NCBI GenBank assembly: GCA_018398575.1
Contig: JAGTXZ010000018.1
Coordinates: 2,418,001-2,482,000, forward strand
Source: Ampelomyces quisqualis
Lineage: Eukaryota > Ascomycota > Dothideomycetes > Pleosporales > Phaeosphaeriaceae
DNA: 64,000 nucleotides
Reading direction: 5' to 3'
Part shown: positions 1 through 11,877 of the stretch, one piece after another
How the letters are laid out: every line of letters begins with the position of its first letter
Position numbering within the stretch: position 1 is the stretch's first letter
Program-made: the position numbers and the translations under genes
The notes under the pieces: generated by a model
Seen by the model: only the letters and a program-made list of their open reading frames with translations
What the model was told of the DNA's origin: nothing
Database searches by the model: none

Positions 1-2209
1 TACGTCGAGCAATACACAAGCTACTCTTGCGTGCACTACTACAACTTTCAAGTCGCTTGAATCTCGTGAGTCTCTGCTAGAACCTTCGTGTCTAGACACT
101 ACTGATTGATGCCCTCCAGAAAACGTGCAAGAACCGCCGACCTACAGTTCGTACAGCATCGCAGGCGGTATCGCACCGGAAGCTATCTTCCTCCCGATAG
201 AGGGCGGAGTGGTCCGCACTACCAACATCGCCATTGGACAGCACTCTTCTCACGAAAAAGGTACCGGCGGTTCTGAAGGTCCTTCTGCTACCATTTCCAC
301 TCCACCTCAGCTAATAGAGGGACGCCCACCGCCGCAAGACGACCACACGGATACGCCCTTTTTTCGTTCATTCACGGACCATGATTCGAGCTTCGCATTC
401 GCCGCAGTCACTCCCATGACTCTTCGCGCAGAAGGGAGTCCTCGGCTGGCTTTTGCAGCCCCCACGGTGTTCAATTCCATGATGCCGGCTGTACACTGTC
501 TGCAGACCCATTCGACCAACATTGCCTCAAAAGTGCGCAGCATATTCGATGTACTTGAAGAGCGAGGAAACCGGGACAACAATGCGATGACTACATGTAC
601 CTATGAAGCGGATGGACCCAAAGAAGCTCTCGACGCGCAGCTGTCTCTGTCTGGCAGTGCCGCAACTTGGTCAGTGACACAGCCTGGGGCAATCAATCTC
701 CGCGCGACTACCGCCACCGTGGAGCGGGAAGATCATATGAACGCCCTTGTGTCGCTCGATGCTCCGCGGTGTCGATATGGCTACACATCTATTGCGCTCT
801 CGGCGTTCGACTCCACCATTTATGCAACCAAAACCCACGATAATATCACCCTACATGGCCCAACGAAAGGCTCATGGTCGAGGATCCACACTTGGGTACG
901 GCTCGAGGCGGAACGTCTGTTCCAGGCGGACATTGAACATAACGTTTCATCACCTGTTAAAGCTGCATCAGGGACAGCTTCGCAGGATCTAGTATTGGGG
1001 CACTACCATGCTATCGAGCCTGTACACGCAGAGACACAACACATTTTGCCTGTGCTGTCTGAAACGGCGGCGAAACAATCGCAAAGTTGGCACTCGAAAC
1101 GCATCTTCTTTGCGGACGCATGTGGGTACACACGCCTAGTCGACTGCATGCAGACGCTGTACGATATCGATATTGTGATGGATGATGGCGCATCGGACTT
1201 TGACTCTATAGCGTCACCAATGAAACTGGGTCCGCGAGTTCTACCTGTCCCAGCGCTCAGCACAACAACTTCATCGGAAGAGAGCGATGAAGGCGTCAAC
1301 CTGGAGGGCTTCACAGAGCTGGTCGGCATCGACTGTACCTTCCATACCCGCGAGCTTCGACTGGGAACCTGTGACATCACGCCTGCTATCACACAGGGGT
1401 TCTCAGAAGATGAGGACGTCATTGACCCGCGTCTTGTGTTCGGCACGCCAAAACATGACACAGCGAACGTACCCCTGGACTCATGTCGCAGTATTCAGCC
1501 CTTTGCTAGCGTGACGGAGATCAAGGCAGTAGATTTGAAATACCACAATGCTGGATTATCCTGTCTTCCGTTGCTTGAGCTGGAGCTCACCGCTACTTCC
1601 GAGCTAAGTACCATGGGGCGCCTTTCAGATCTTCCAGATGCCTTGCTAGACACCTCAACTCTCGCCTTTGTGGATACGGCGTATGTTCTACATCTGCTTG
1701 ATAATGGTACGAGCGAGTGCACGCCACCGGAAGACGAAGCACATGCTGCCGAAGAGGTCAACCCGGGACCAAGTGCGAAGCCATTCTCCTCCGACTGGGC
1801 CAGCGAATTGAGTCGCAAGAAATTGGGCACTGAATCACTCTCCACATTTCTGGGGTGTTTAGAGTGTAGCGAGGATGGCTGTACTACCAAATCAGCCATT
1901 TTGGCTGCTTTCTTGACGCACGTCAACCTTGAGCGCGAAAAGCGCGATCAACGTCCACTACCAAGCTCGTACACTGCATCAGCGGTTATGGCGAGTAAAA
2001 TTCTCCCGTATACGATCTTCCTTGGCACAACCTCGCTTGGCTCTTTTCTTGAACAGTTTTGCTTCGGCGAATCCGGTGGCATATCGCTCGAGGACGTTCA
2101 CCATTCTTTCGAGACCGCAAGTAAGCTTGACTTGCACTTGCAAGTCACCACGAGGACGGGTATCATGGGTATGCTTGGTCGACGCCTAGGTCGCTTGTCA
2201 TCATACTGA
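1..2209 (+). CDS. 5'-truncated hypothetical Ser/Thr-rich protein
   Basis: I do not recognise this protein. The window cuts off its 5' end. A reading frame open from base 2 ends at base 65 at a gtgagt donor. It rejoins in phase at base 120 after a 54-base intron that ends in ctccag. The second exon then runs about 696 codons to a TGA. The sequence is rich in Ser, Thr, Asp and Glu with few hydrophobic runs, so it looks soluble and partly disordered. The C-terminal 150 residues (from about base 1790) are more globular, with a Cys pair near 1858–1885. No catalytic motif was seen. No stop interrupts two kilobases of frame, which argues for a real gene; the function is unknown. Confidence 0.62.
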
Positions 2210-3063
2210 CGAACTTTGCCTCCTATGGGCTGCTTGATGTTCTCGCTTGTGTAATTATCTGTTTCCCCCCCTGATGAAGTGTACATACAGATTTTCTGCG
2301 CGCTGCGAGACTGTGCAACATTGATCTCTGGGCTCGTCTTTGCAATCACTAGTGATGTCGATAATAGATGAATACGTTTTGCTTCTTAGCCTACACCATT
2401 TCTGCAATACATCCCTGCGACACAGTCCCTACTTCGTGCCCATGCCAAGAACAACTCGCATTGCCAGTCATGTGATTATGAGCTTGAGCAAACCCCACAC
2501 ATTCTTGTTATGGACTTAAATTTGCCGGCCTACAAAGCTTGAGCTGTATGACCATACGATCAGAGCTTTTCGTGTCAGACTTACAAAACACCGTACATGC
2601 CTAATCCTGTTTGGTGCGGAGGTGGAAAATCGCTACCATAGCCATCCGCAATGTTCCAAATCATGTATATACTAATTTGTGTTTATTTGATATCGTTTTA
2701 AACTCTTCTCCGTGATCTCGAATTGCTTTGACCATTTGTAGTCACGCATTTGCCTTAGAAAGATGGCTCAAATCACGCGGCGAGCGACAATTTACTGACA
2801 AGCCACTGTCCAGGCAGCGAGCCAATTCAAGCAGCTAGAAAATTATACGCCCAATTTGGCGCAGCGACGATGTCGATAGACCAAACATGCAACAGCCGTG
2901 GCGCTAGTTGGCCTTTTCCGCTCTCCCATAGTGCGATATAAGCAGTTCTCGCCCTCCATTGAATGACCCTGCTCACCATCAGGACTTCTCCTCTGTCAGC
3001 TGTACTGCTAAGGTCGTCAATACCGTTACTTACTGAAGACTAATACTGTCAGACACTGCGATC
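2210..3063. other. intergenic, no gene recognised
   Basis: About 850 bases with moderately AT-rich patches (2640–2710) and no frame worth calling. It presumably holds the 3' end of the upstream gene and the promoter of the locus that follows. Confidence 0.5.
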
Positions 3064-3160
3064 ATGTCTTCTTCAATGTACACACGGTGTTCCGGCGTCG
3101 CTGCTCAAACTGACACCCTTATCAAGAACGGTAATAAGCCTTCCCGTCGTCAGCAAAAGC

Positions 3161-4398
3161 ATGCTCTCAATACATACGACGACGTTCCGGTGTCAAAATG
3201 TAAGTCTTGTCGCACATGATTTCCTCAATACTCCTGTACTAACACACCTTCCCGTGAGGAGGCAGGCTCCACCTCCTAATGCCCTGGCTACGTCGTTTGC
3301 AAAGGCGGCTGGTTGTCGTGCAATACCCCCTGCGGCTTTGGATACTCAAATCCCCTCAGACCCACCAGGCTCATCACCCACATCGGTAACATCCTCTAAC
3401 GAATCTTCGAGCTCATCCAACTCGTGCGTGTCCGCTGCGGTGACCAAGCCGGCGGCAACGAAGCCATGTAACTCTGATACCTCGGACGCATTTTCTCTGC
3501 AGACGGCCAACAATGCCCCGTGTAGTGGGTCGAACAAGTTCATAACAAGTTCTGAACATGAATTTAGAGAAGTCTGGTATCCTGTATTCCGACCAAGTGC
3601 CCATCCAACAAGAAATGGCAATTTCGGAGTGTTATGTTGTCGGCTCGGGCCACACCCTTGAAAGCCCAGTGCGCAAAAGTAGCTATCTTGCGAGGCGAAG
3701 GGATGAATTGGGAGGATCAACAGCCGTGGGTCACGATCGAAGGCAACAAGCTACGCGAAAAAGCACCTTAAACACGACAGTCCTCGCCAGCTCAGACTGT
3801 AAAGACTTCCGCACCTCGTCCAAAGGCGCCAACTAAGCTATCAACCCCCATACTACCGACCTTAATCAACAACAAGGATTTTCCCGAGCTAAGATCCTCC
3901 ACTGTAGCTGCCTCGAAGAAGCCTATTAAGCGAACTGTTATGATTTAGACGCCACCAAAACTGGCTGCGAGTTCATTTCCGGACAAAGTGCGGCCGAGCG
4001 AAGCTGCGACACCCATGGCGTTGCCTCCTAGCCGGAACACGACTTCCAAGGCAGACTCGGTCGACTTACCATCGGACGCACCTAAGGTCACCAATCTCCC
4101 CTCTGAGCATGAGGGGGAACTTCTTCAGGATACAGCTGCTGTATCGGCACCCGGTACACAACAGAGTGACAATTATACTGCTGTTTCAGTGGCACTCATT
4201 AAGAAGAAGACGCGTAGCCAACGAGAGGGGGCCAAAAAGGAGATGGCTGCAAAGGCAACAGTCCGCAAATCTCTGGACGACGATGCTGGAGCGAATGTGG
4301 GTGTGGCCACTAGGCGTCAGGTGATTGACGCGTGGTATGATTGCGCTGATAGGTACGAGGAAGATCTGACAGTTGAGGAGCGAGGCCCGGAATACTAG
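3161..4398 (+). pseudogene. hypothetical locus, decayed or intron-rich
   Basis: I do not recognise the product. Coding-like sequence spans three pieces. A Pro/Ser/Thr-rich frame runs from 3161, probably with an intron gtaagt…gaggcag at 3199–3264. Near 3598 the coding-like signal moves to another frame. That second frame then stays in phase to 4398 apart from TAA at 3769–3771 and TAG at 3946–3948. The last segment, ending before a TAG at 4396, is charged and lysine-rich. Both internal stops could be CAA and CAG codons after C-to-T change. Alternatively, short introns with weak donors could remove the stops and the frame change. An ATG at 3064 opens a separate short frame that may be a first exon. 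The true gene structure cannot be settled by eye. Confidence 0.4.
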
Positions 4399-5204
4399 AT
4401 CGTGCTGGTATTGATGAAGATCTGAGGGCTGACGGAGTTGCGAGGAGATGAGGCCACGCCGAGAAGTCACATTAAGCTGAAAGTTGTTCGCACTTGCATC
4501 GTCTGATACCATCGTAGAGACAAGGAGTATGAATCCGAGGCGTAGAGATCTTTGTGCCGGGGTGTCCAGGGTAGCTTGGGGTCATAGTCGATGACATTGA
4601 ATGATGGTGCTGCAATCGACTCATCCTCGCTCGTCACAGGTCTCTAGTCGCAATGCCATTTACCTCTCTTGAACTCACTCGTGATTCCACTGTTAGTTGT
4701 GCATTGCAATTGAGGGTTTCAAGCCACGTGACTTTCGCTGGCAGCTTCTTCGATAGATATGGGGCTCGATCAATCCATCTACTAGCGATGACGAAACGAC
4801 TGAAGACCGAATTCAAATGGAGGGGCACTAGTAACATACTGGCGAAGTGCCAGACAATGGTATGTAGTGATGGTGGTGAAGGAAGGTTGGTGGGGGCCAA
4901 AGTGGACGCGGCAGATCGGCGTCTTCTGGACCGCGCTAGTGCCTGATCGCGTGATGTGTCATTCACCGCTCATGTGCCAAGACCCGGCACCCCTCCACGA
5001 GTGAAAACAATTGTAGCCTCGACATGGTGCGTGTGCGTGGCTTGTCAACCCTCTTCCGCCACAGGCACTGCCAGCCACCCCGCATCATCTGATCGTGTTC
5101 CAGACGAGCGCGTACTGACCCCGTCCGCTGGGATCGTCAACGTCATCTCGACTTGTAGGTTGGCACTTGGCCATAGACGCAGAAGCACTTCCACGACCTC
5201 CAAC
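4399..5204. other. intergenic and upstream region of ALO1
   Basis: No gene was recognised. The ALO1 reading frame stays open upstream to about 4956, but that extension resembles no ALO1 N-terminus and is taken as 5' leader. Confidence 0.45.
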
Positions 5205-6995
5205 ATGGCGCAATCGCCTGTTTCAACCCTCACGATGCCTCCGCGCTTCAGCATTGAGCTCGACCGCACCGATCCCGACATAGCGTTCCGCGCATCACAG
5301 TCGCACATTCACCACACATGGGCGCGCACCTTCCATTCACGGCCCGAGCTCTACGTACGACCACAAAGCATTGCGGAGATACAAAAAGTCGTCAACCTCG
5401 CACGGCGCATGCGGAGACGGGTGGTGACAGTCGGATGCGGGCATTCGCCGTCGGATTTGACTTGTACATCGGCATGGATGGTCAACCTGGACAACTTCAA
5501 CGAGGTGCTAAAAGTGGACGAGAAGGCCCAGACTCTGACCGTGCAGGCCGGCATAAGGCTGCACGACCTGAACTTGCAGGCAAAGAGTTATGGCTTGACT
5601 ATGCCAAATCTGGGGTCCATTGACGAGCAGTCGCTTGCCGGTGCTATCGGAACTGCCACCCACGGTAGCTCGATGAGCCATGGTCTGCTGTCCGACCGTG
5701 TGCGAAGTCTACGTATCGTACTGGCGAATGGCCAGGCAGTCAGATGCTCGCCCACACAGTCGCCAGATCTCTTTCGTGCAGCCCTCGTATCCCTTGGCGC
5801 ATTGGGCATAGTCGTTGAGATCGAGTTCCAAATGATCGATGCAAGTGATGTTGAATGGACACAGACCATACGACCAATCGAAGACGTACTGGCAGACTGG
5901 GACAATGGTCTATGGACGTCCAACGAATTCGTGCGAGTTTGGTGGCTGCCTTACATGAAGCGAGCAATCGTGTGGCGTGCGGACAAAACAACGAAAGCCC
6001 GCGTCAAACCAGCGTACAACTGGTACGGTGGAAGCGTCGGCTACCACACATACCACATCTTACTATGGATCTCCCAGTACGTGCCACGCTTCCTGCCATG
6101 GGTTGAGTGGTTCGTCTTTGGCATGCAGTACGGCTTCAAGGATGGCGCCACCATCTCTGCCATCGGCGAGCAGCGGACCGAACTTCTCATGAATTGCCTC
6201 TACTCTCAATTCGTAAACGAATGGAGCATCCCGCTCGAGAACGGCCCCGAGGCTCTGTCGCGCTTAACCAACTGGCTCCACGGTGACGAACACGGCTCTG
6301 GTATTCCTTTCAGCACCAAGGGTCTCTACGTACATTCGCCCATTGAAGTTCGTGTCGCGAACACCCAAGGCCGCGAACCACGACCATATCTTGACACCTC
6401 GTACCCCGACAAGCCCGCTCTGTACCTAAATGCCACGCTTTACCGCCCATACAACCAAGACCCGCCATGCCGCCAGAGATACTACCAAGCATTCGAACAC
6501 CTTATGAAGGAGTACAACGGCCGGCCTCATTGGGCAAAGAACTTTGAAAACGTCGACCACGCATATCTCTCTTCTGTGTATGGCGCCGACCTCGACGATT
6601 TCAACCGTGTCCGCAACGAAGTCGACCCCGAGGGCATGTTCCTCGGCTCCTGGCACCGACGCACCATACTCCCGTCCAAGACTGAAATGCCTCTCTTCCC
6701 ACTCGAAGAGAAGGAGGTGGTTGTGCGAGACCGACGAAGTGGTGGCGTCGACTGGATTGGCGAGCAAGCACGATGGTGGGACGGCGGTGTCGACGTGTTT
6801 GAGAAGACCGGGAGCGAGAGTGGCGAGAGCTTCGACCTCATGGCAGGTGCGGAGGCGGAGTCGAGTGTGCTGTTGGAGAGTTTGAGAGACGATGTGCAGG
6901 TCTTCGCAACGGAGGAGAAATACGAGGTTGAGAGTAGGCAGAGGGAAGGAACTGAGGAGTCTCTCACGGGAACAAGCGTGTTCGAAAAAATGTAA
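5205..6995 (+). CDS. ALO1: D-arabinono-1,4-lactone oxidase
   Basis: This flavoprotein performs the last step of D-erythroascorbate synthesis, oxidising D-arabinono-1,4-lactone with oxygen and releasing hydrogen peroxide. In yeast it sits on the mitochondrial outer membrane. The single-exon ORF encodes 596 residues from the ATG at 5205; a second candidate ATG lies at 5235. The N-terminal FAD-binding domain (VAO type) contains VGCGHSPSD, whose His80 is the expected covalent flavin attachment site, and the GTATHGSS segment. The C-terminal ALO domain follows and contains the family's conserved ending LGSWHRR. After it comes an acidic, low-complexity tail of about 110 residues, making the protein longer than yeast Alo1 (about 526 residues). 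Identification is secure; the exact start is less so. Confidence 0.95.
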   Translation: MAQSPVSTLTMPPRFSIELDRTDPDIAFRASQSHIHHTWARTFHSRPELYVRPQSIAEIQKVVNLARRMRRRVVTVGCGHSPSDLTCTSAWMVNLDNFNEVLKVDEKAQTLTVQAGIRLHDLNLQAKSYGLTMPNLGSIDEQSLAGAIGTATHGSSMSHGLLSDRVRSLRIVLANGQAVRCSPTQSPDLFRAALVSLGALGIVVEIEFQMIDASDVEWTQTIRPIEDVLADWDNGLWTSNEFVRVWWLPYMKRAIVWRADKTTKARVKPAYNWYGGSVGYHTYHILLWISQYVPRFLPWVEWFVFGMQYGFKDGATISAIGEQRTELLMNCLYSQFVNEWSIPLENGPEALSRLTNWLHGDEHGSGIPFSTKGLYVHSPIEVRVANTQGREPRPYLDTSYPDKPALYLNATLYRPYNQDPPCRQRYYQAFEHLMKEYNGRPHWAKNFENVDHAYLSSVYGADLDDFNRVRNEVDPEGMFLGSWHRRTILPSKTEMPLFPLEEKEVVVRDRRSGGVDWIGEQARWWDGGVDVFEKTGSESGESFDLMAGAEAESSVLLESLRDDVQVFATEEKYEVESRQREGTEESLTGTSVFEKM

Positions 6996-8938
6996 ATGAA
7001 GTAAATCTCGGCATGAATGCACTCGAATGTTATCGTCCCATGAGGCCCAGCAATCATCAGTGATCGTGCAAGTACAAGGCTATGCTGAGTCACTGTCCAA
7101 CAGAGCGACCTTTGGCATACTAAAAAGGCCCTTGTGTGCTCCACATCGGGCTACAATCTCTCGGACACCGTTAATCTGCATCTTTCAGGTACACAGGCCG
7201 CACCAGACTTGTGTCTCGGCATGTCCTTGTCCGAGTCCTTTACTATTCAGGCACGGCAATTCGAATACATGCAAGTCAATACAGAGTCCACATACTGGTG
7301 TCTTCTTCTGGAACCTGTCACCAAAGGCCAGTACGGGCGCGCGTCGGTCTCGCCATGCTGTTTCCACACGCAAAGCAAGCCCCCGGTACAACGCTAGAGC
7401 AATTTGAAACCATTTACGACCAGAGAATCAAATAATCTATCTGTAACATCATAGTCTTGCGAGAATCTCAGCGTCCGAGATGATTTTGTTGTTGTTCTTG
7501 GGCAGTGTACTCCGCTATTGTCTTGTTAAGGGAAGGAACCAGAATCTGGTGGATCATAGAGCTTGTCTCATTATGTCGGTGATGCTAGTATTATTTAAGT
7601 GAAATGGGCACAGTGTGTTTTATCTAATCGTCCTTCACGTCTGACGTGCTCTCCGGTCGGACAGTCTTGCTATTCGGCCAGGTATTGTTAGATACACTTA
7701 CGCACACTGTCACAAGAGAGCCCCGCAAAATGTGTTCGCCTGTTTTTAAAATGCTGCACCTATAACATCGTGTTCCACTAGCCTATCTGCCCATCTTTTC
7801 TGACCTATCCTGGTCCTGTGCTTTATCGTAGTGTATCTTATATCAGTAGCATCCTCCCGTCGTACTCCTTGCCACGCGTTTGAGAATCCGCGTTGGAGGC
7901 GCACGGTGCCTTTGCATTCACTGCACGCGAATAGAGATGGGGAGATACCGCATTTTAAGCAAAACTTTGTATATCTGGTATTATATTGGATCACATAGCA
8001 AAGTGATACCGTATCATTGTGTTAACGCTAAGCCTCTAGAGGCAGGTGGAAGTTGATCAGGATATCTTTATCTACAGTTTCTAACAGCAGCACCGTGCTG
8101 TTAGAAGCTTACTTCTTCTCCTCTACCTTATTGTTAGATGCCTTTCATACCTCCTTGTTACCAAAATAACCAGGCAGCGCGGTCAAGACCTTGTTCTTAA
8201 TGCAGAGATTCTAGAACATGTATACAAGCTTCTACACACGCTTGTTAGTTTACAAATTGCGCGCTTTTAAATCATTATAGAACCATAAAATAGGTACCCG
8301 AACGCGTTGTAGAAAAGATACCCTGTAGTTGTGAAAGGGACAGGGCAGAGTCACAGATTACTAAAAACAGTGCAAAAATTAGTCTGTGCTGCCCCCAGTG
8401 ATATGTATCACTTCCCAAAAAAGTTGTATATATGGTTTCTATACGATACCGTACGGAGTATATACGATTGTATATGTACAGCCCATCTCTACGCGCGAAA
8501 ATGCTTAGGAGGACAACAAGCACTTCAAATGTCGTATACAGCCCACCAGATGATGGTATCAAAGCTCGACATGCACAGATTTGAGTCTTCCCCGGCCGCT
8601 TTCGCGGTGCAAAAATGGAGTTCCACCAATCGTTACGACAGACAGCACACAGCGATTTCTCGCGTTGAACGTTTCGCGATCGATTCCGAAAGCAGCATAG
8701 CCCCGCGCGCTATGAGTGCTAGCACGATGCTGAGGTCGAACAGAAGTTGGGGCTAACAGCAGAAAAGCAACGATGATTTTAATTAAACGCTTCCTCATCA
8801 TTGTGGAAAAGAATTGTGCCACGAGCTATAAGGAAGCAATCTTGCGAGTCGCCCGTGCCTTCCGTGCACCTCATCAACAATCTCGCCTCACCTATATCGA
8901 CCCTGTCCTATCGAACAAGATCAATTCCGCTGCTCAAT
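6996..8938. other. AT-rich gene-poor island
   Basis: Nearly 2 kb without a credible gene. From about 7400 the sequence becomes AT-rich, with runs such as tatatatgg near 8430 and frequent TTA/TAA words, unlike the coding flanks. Several copies of the hexamer TGTTAG or its complement occur (near 7686, 8081, 8099, 8142 and 8243). No transposase or reverse transcriptase frame is visible. It may be a decayed repeat or simply neutral AT-rich DNA. Confidence 0.5.
8079..8106. repeat. perfect 11-bp inverted repeat
   Basis: TTCTAACAGCA at 8079–8089 is exactly complementary to TGCTGTTAGAA at 8096–8106, separated by 6 bases. The arm ends CTAACA and TGTTAG resemble LTR-retrotransposon termini facing each other. 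No flanking target duplication was found, so a mobile-element origin is only a possibility. Confidence 0.6.
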
Positions 8939-9304
8939 ATGGTTCTCCCATACTTCACCGCCCTCGTGTTTGGCACAATGGCGCCATCTCTCAACCTCAC
9001 AGAGTACAAAGACCACTACGATAACGTACACATTCCACTTGTCAAGTCGCTCACTGGTGCAAACTTTCCCGTCATTCACACTCGGCACTATTTCGGCGGC
9101 AATCCCGCGTTCGCAAACGCTTCGGCTCCCGTCGACTGGGACTCCATGGCAATCATGTCTTTCTGCAACCAGACGCATGCCCTCACGTTCCTGAGCATCA
9201 TCAGCGCGCCGGCGGCGGCAAAGCTTATCAAAGAGGACGAGCACAAGTTCATGGCGAACGCTCCGAAGAGGGTGATTGTTGGGAACTACGGGACTCTATC
9301 CTGA
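8939..9304 (+). CDS. small EthD-domain protein
   Basis: A 121-residue protein of the EthD family, dimeric alpha+beta-barrel proteins found beside oxidoreductases and in fungal secondary-metabolism enzymes. The diagnostic pattern is visible near residues 18–35: a Tyr-x2-His-Tyr-Asp element followed by HIPLVKSL. The middle has the usual aromatic-rich segment (TRHYFGG), and the C-terminus has DEHKFM and a final hydrophobic strand (VIVGNYG). I chose the ATG at 8939 because the domain begins directly after it and the longer upstream frame does not look coding. No partner oxidoreductase is adjacent, so the substrate cannot be guessed. Confidence 0.8.
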   Translation: MVLPYFTALVFGTMAPSLNLTEYKDHYDNVHIPLVKSLTGANFPVIHTRHYFGGNPAFANASAPVDWDSMAIMSFCNQTHALTFLSIISAPAAAKLIKEDEHKFMANAPKRVIVGNYGTLS

Positions 9305-10113
9305 CCATGAGGGTCCAGACTGTATAGCGTTTCCCTCTCGACCTAGGACGTTTCAGCGAACTTTGAACATACCCGATATTGGCGCGTCAGCCAGTGCTGT
9401 CAGGCAGTGGCGATGGTCATTGATAACCTTCTCAAGGCAGATGTCGGATAAGCTATGGCAAGAAATAAAGATAGCGAGCATCAGGGAAGAACGATGGAGA
9501 GAAGGGAGGGCGGAGGAGATTTGAACAACGGAGAGCAACAAAGATATCACGATCGCCTCTTACGAGGTCACTGACATGACGGTTTCGGTATGTTTCATGT
9601 TGGTAGTAAGGCTGCTCCCCTTCCGTGTCTTGCGAGAATTATTGTCAATGAATACCTTGCCCATCTACAAACAATCTTAAAAGTCGTGGTACCTTCGTAT
9701 CAAGCTGCGACGAACCGCCACTGTCTTTGCCCAATTTCTATAGCTGTAATTGTCAATGATACCCCTCATTTAGAGACATGACCATGTGTTCATGGGAGTC
9801 ACCAGAGTTTGCAACTCTTGGGGAATACGAGACGAGACTTATAAAGCAGCAGAAGATGTTCACGATATATATGCGACGATTGGAGAAAACGAACATGAAT
9901 GAAGCTTTCTACACGAGGTGACGAATCTGGTGTTTAGAAACGCATGGGACAGCGCTTAAAGACTATGATTCACAACAGCCACAGCGCAGGAGCTCTTGTC
10001 TCTATCCAGGGCGGCATGCACGATACAGATAGCACATTTGCAAGAGCGAGAAGAGAAGACTATCAATCGGATTGCGTTGCAGGATGTATCGTTCCTGTAA
10101 GATCAAGCCCATG
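9305..10113. other. intergenic, nothing recognised
   Basis: Short frames on both strands, none with coding character or family similarity. Confidence 0.45.
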
Positions 10114-10509
10114 TCAAAAGACGGGGGGCAAGACCACACTAGAAATCGGCACCTTCTGGCAATTAACCCACAGAGACTTGAGGTGCTGTGAGTGTTCCAG
10201 GAGTGAGTTCACATCCGCCGGGTTTTCTCCGTCCACGAAATCTCCGCTCATTATCTCAGTGCTGGCCTGTGGTGTGACAGTAGACTGGATACTAATCTCG
10301 TCTTCAACGGTTCGAGACTGTTGAGCCATAGTTGGTGGAGTTGCAGCAGCACTAGACTCGTCAAAAGATGCATGTTGCTGAATCACTGACTGTTCTTTGG
10401 AAGTGGTCTTAGACTCAACAGGCTGAGCCACGATCTTCTCTTCAGCAGGGGTTTGTTGGTTAAACGTGTCTGAACCTTTGTCTACGTACCTCGAGCCCGG
10501 CGGAGCCAT
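10114..10509 (-). CDS. small polar hypothetical protein
   Basis: A 131-codon frame starting at an ATG at 10509. The product is rich in Gln, Ser, Thr and Glu, with no membrane segment or signal peptide and probably disordered. The frame could be an isolated exon, since gt dinucleotides near its end could act as donors. No family was recognised. It is listed because its polar composition without early stops is more protein-like than neighbouring frames, but evidence is thin. Confidence 0.33.
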   Translation of the reverse strand: MAPPGSRYVDKGSDTFNQQTPAEEKIVAQPVESKTTSKEQSVIQQHASFDESSAAATPPTMAQQSRTVEDEISIQSTVTPQASTEIMSGDFVDGENPADVNSLLEHSQHLKSLWVNCQKVPISSVVLPPVF

Positions 10510-11877
10510 ACTGTTGAGATGCTTTCGTTCGTCTCTGTATACACATCAGCGGCGCTGCGCAGGCGCTAGCACAACCATTCACGTGCCACTATGTCATCAG
10601 CATAGCAACACTGTCAATTATCAAGATGAGCGGGTACCGCACGCTTCGCAGCGCCCCGCATGTATGTACATCACACATCTTGCGACCGCAGCTTGCAGCT
10701 TGCAGACGCCAAGAAATGGCATGCGTGAAGGAGTAGGACAGGTTCGGAGCTGCAACTAAATCGCTGCATTTCAATACACACGCTGACACTTTCACGAGGA
10801 ATTCTTTTCTGGCAAGCCAGCGAGAGTTTTCCATATATGCACATATGATAGTAATTCCACTATTCGCCCCTAGTCAAGCATAAGTTCTTCGATCAAGGAG
10901 ACCATGACTGACTTGCTTCTACTCGAGAAATTGGGTCCGAGGTATAACATCTTCAACTTCGGACCCATAGTCGTTGAGAATCACAGGCTGAAAGCTCTCA
11001 TCATCTTTCGAATCTACAAAATGAACATGGACCCGTAACGCCCTAAAATGCGGTCATATCATGGCTCGGGATCCGTTATTGCCTTCACGGGTAAGACATC
11101 CTCTTGTCACAATGGAAGGAGTGGTGAACGCTAGACTGCCTGATGTGATCGGGGTGAACACAAGGTACTGATCGAGGCCGTCGCAACTGCAAAGCAACAT
11201 ATTTGGTGCGTGTATGAGTGTCCTCGTGGGAGTGATTGTGTTGCAGAAAGAGCAGCGATATCGTGGTCGTCAGGGCAAGGTACTCAGGAAGGTCGTTTCA
11301 ACATGCTCGCATTTGTATACATTCCTGGTATGTCTTTGATAAGAGAGCAGGGTTGCGACTGCGCAGTTTAGGAAGGGGCACGAGACCACGTTTGATACGG
11401 TGGGCCATCGTATTGTATCAAAATAGCCTGCGCCTCCTTGGAGAATTTTGAATTCTGTTGCACGTAGGATCAGATGCTGTGGACATCCCTAGGCTAACCT
11501 GTCGCGCGAAATGGTCTCAGTCCAGTGACTTGTATCCGCCACGACATGGGCTCAAGTATTGAGCACGACGTGCTTGTTCCACATACCAATGGAGGTACAG
11601 TGTTGACATAATGAGCTCTGTCTATTGTGCAGCAAAATCTCCTACTGAATCGTACTGTTACAGACGTATCTCGTTCTCTCTAACAAACGACGCATGAGGG
11701 GAAATCTAACGGGATAGCAGCAAAATATACGCAAACACGTGAGGCGTCAAAGAGGACTTGATATTGATGCCAAATCCAGCCATATGCAAAAGAGATGGAC
11801 TTTTTTGTCTGCTGGGTCACACTCGAGGCTGACCTTGTTTCACCTCCTGCACCACCATATCATCACGCACGACCACC
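10510..11877. other. intergenic, nothing recognised
   Basis: About 1.4 kb lacking a supportable gene. The right end adjoins the 3' end of the phosphate carrier gene. Confidence 0.45.

Noticed and set aside
1003..1461. 152-codon minus-strand frame
   Set aside because: Antisense shadow within the first hypothetical gene.
4956..5204. 83-codon upstream extension of ALO1
   Set aside because: It does not resemble ALO1 N-termini and would place unrelated sequence before the conserved FAD domain. It begins at a non-ATG codon.
7686..8086. possible solo LTR from TGTTAG to CTAACA
   Set aside because: The ends fit the TG…CA rule, but the five bases before (ggtat) and after (gcagc) do not match as a target duplication, and no second copy is in the window.
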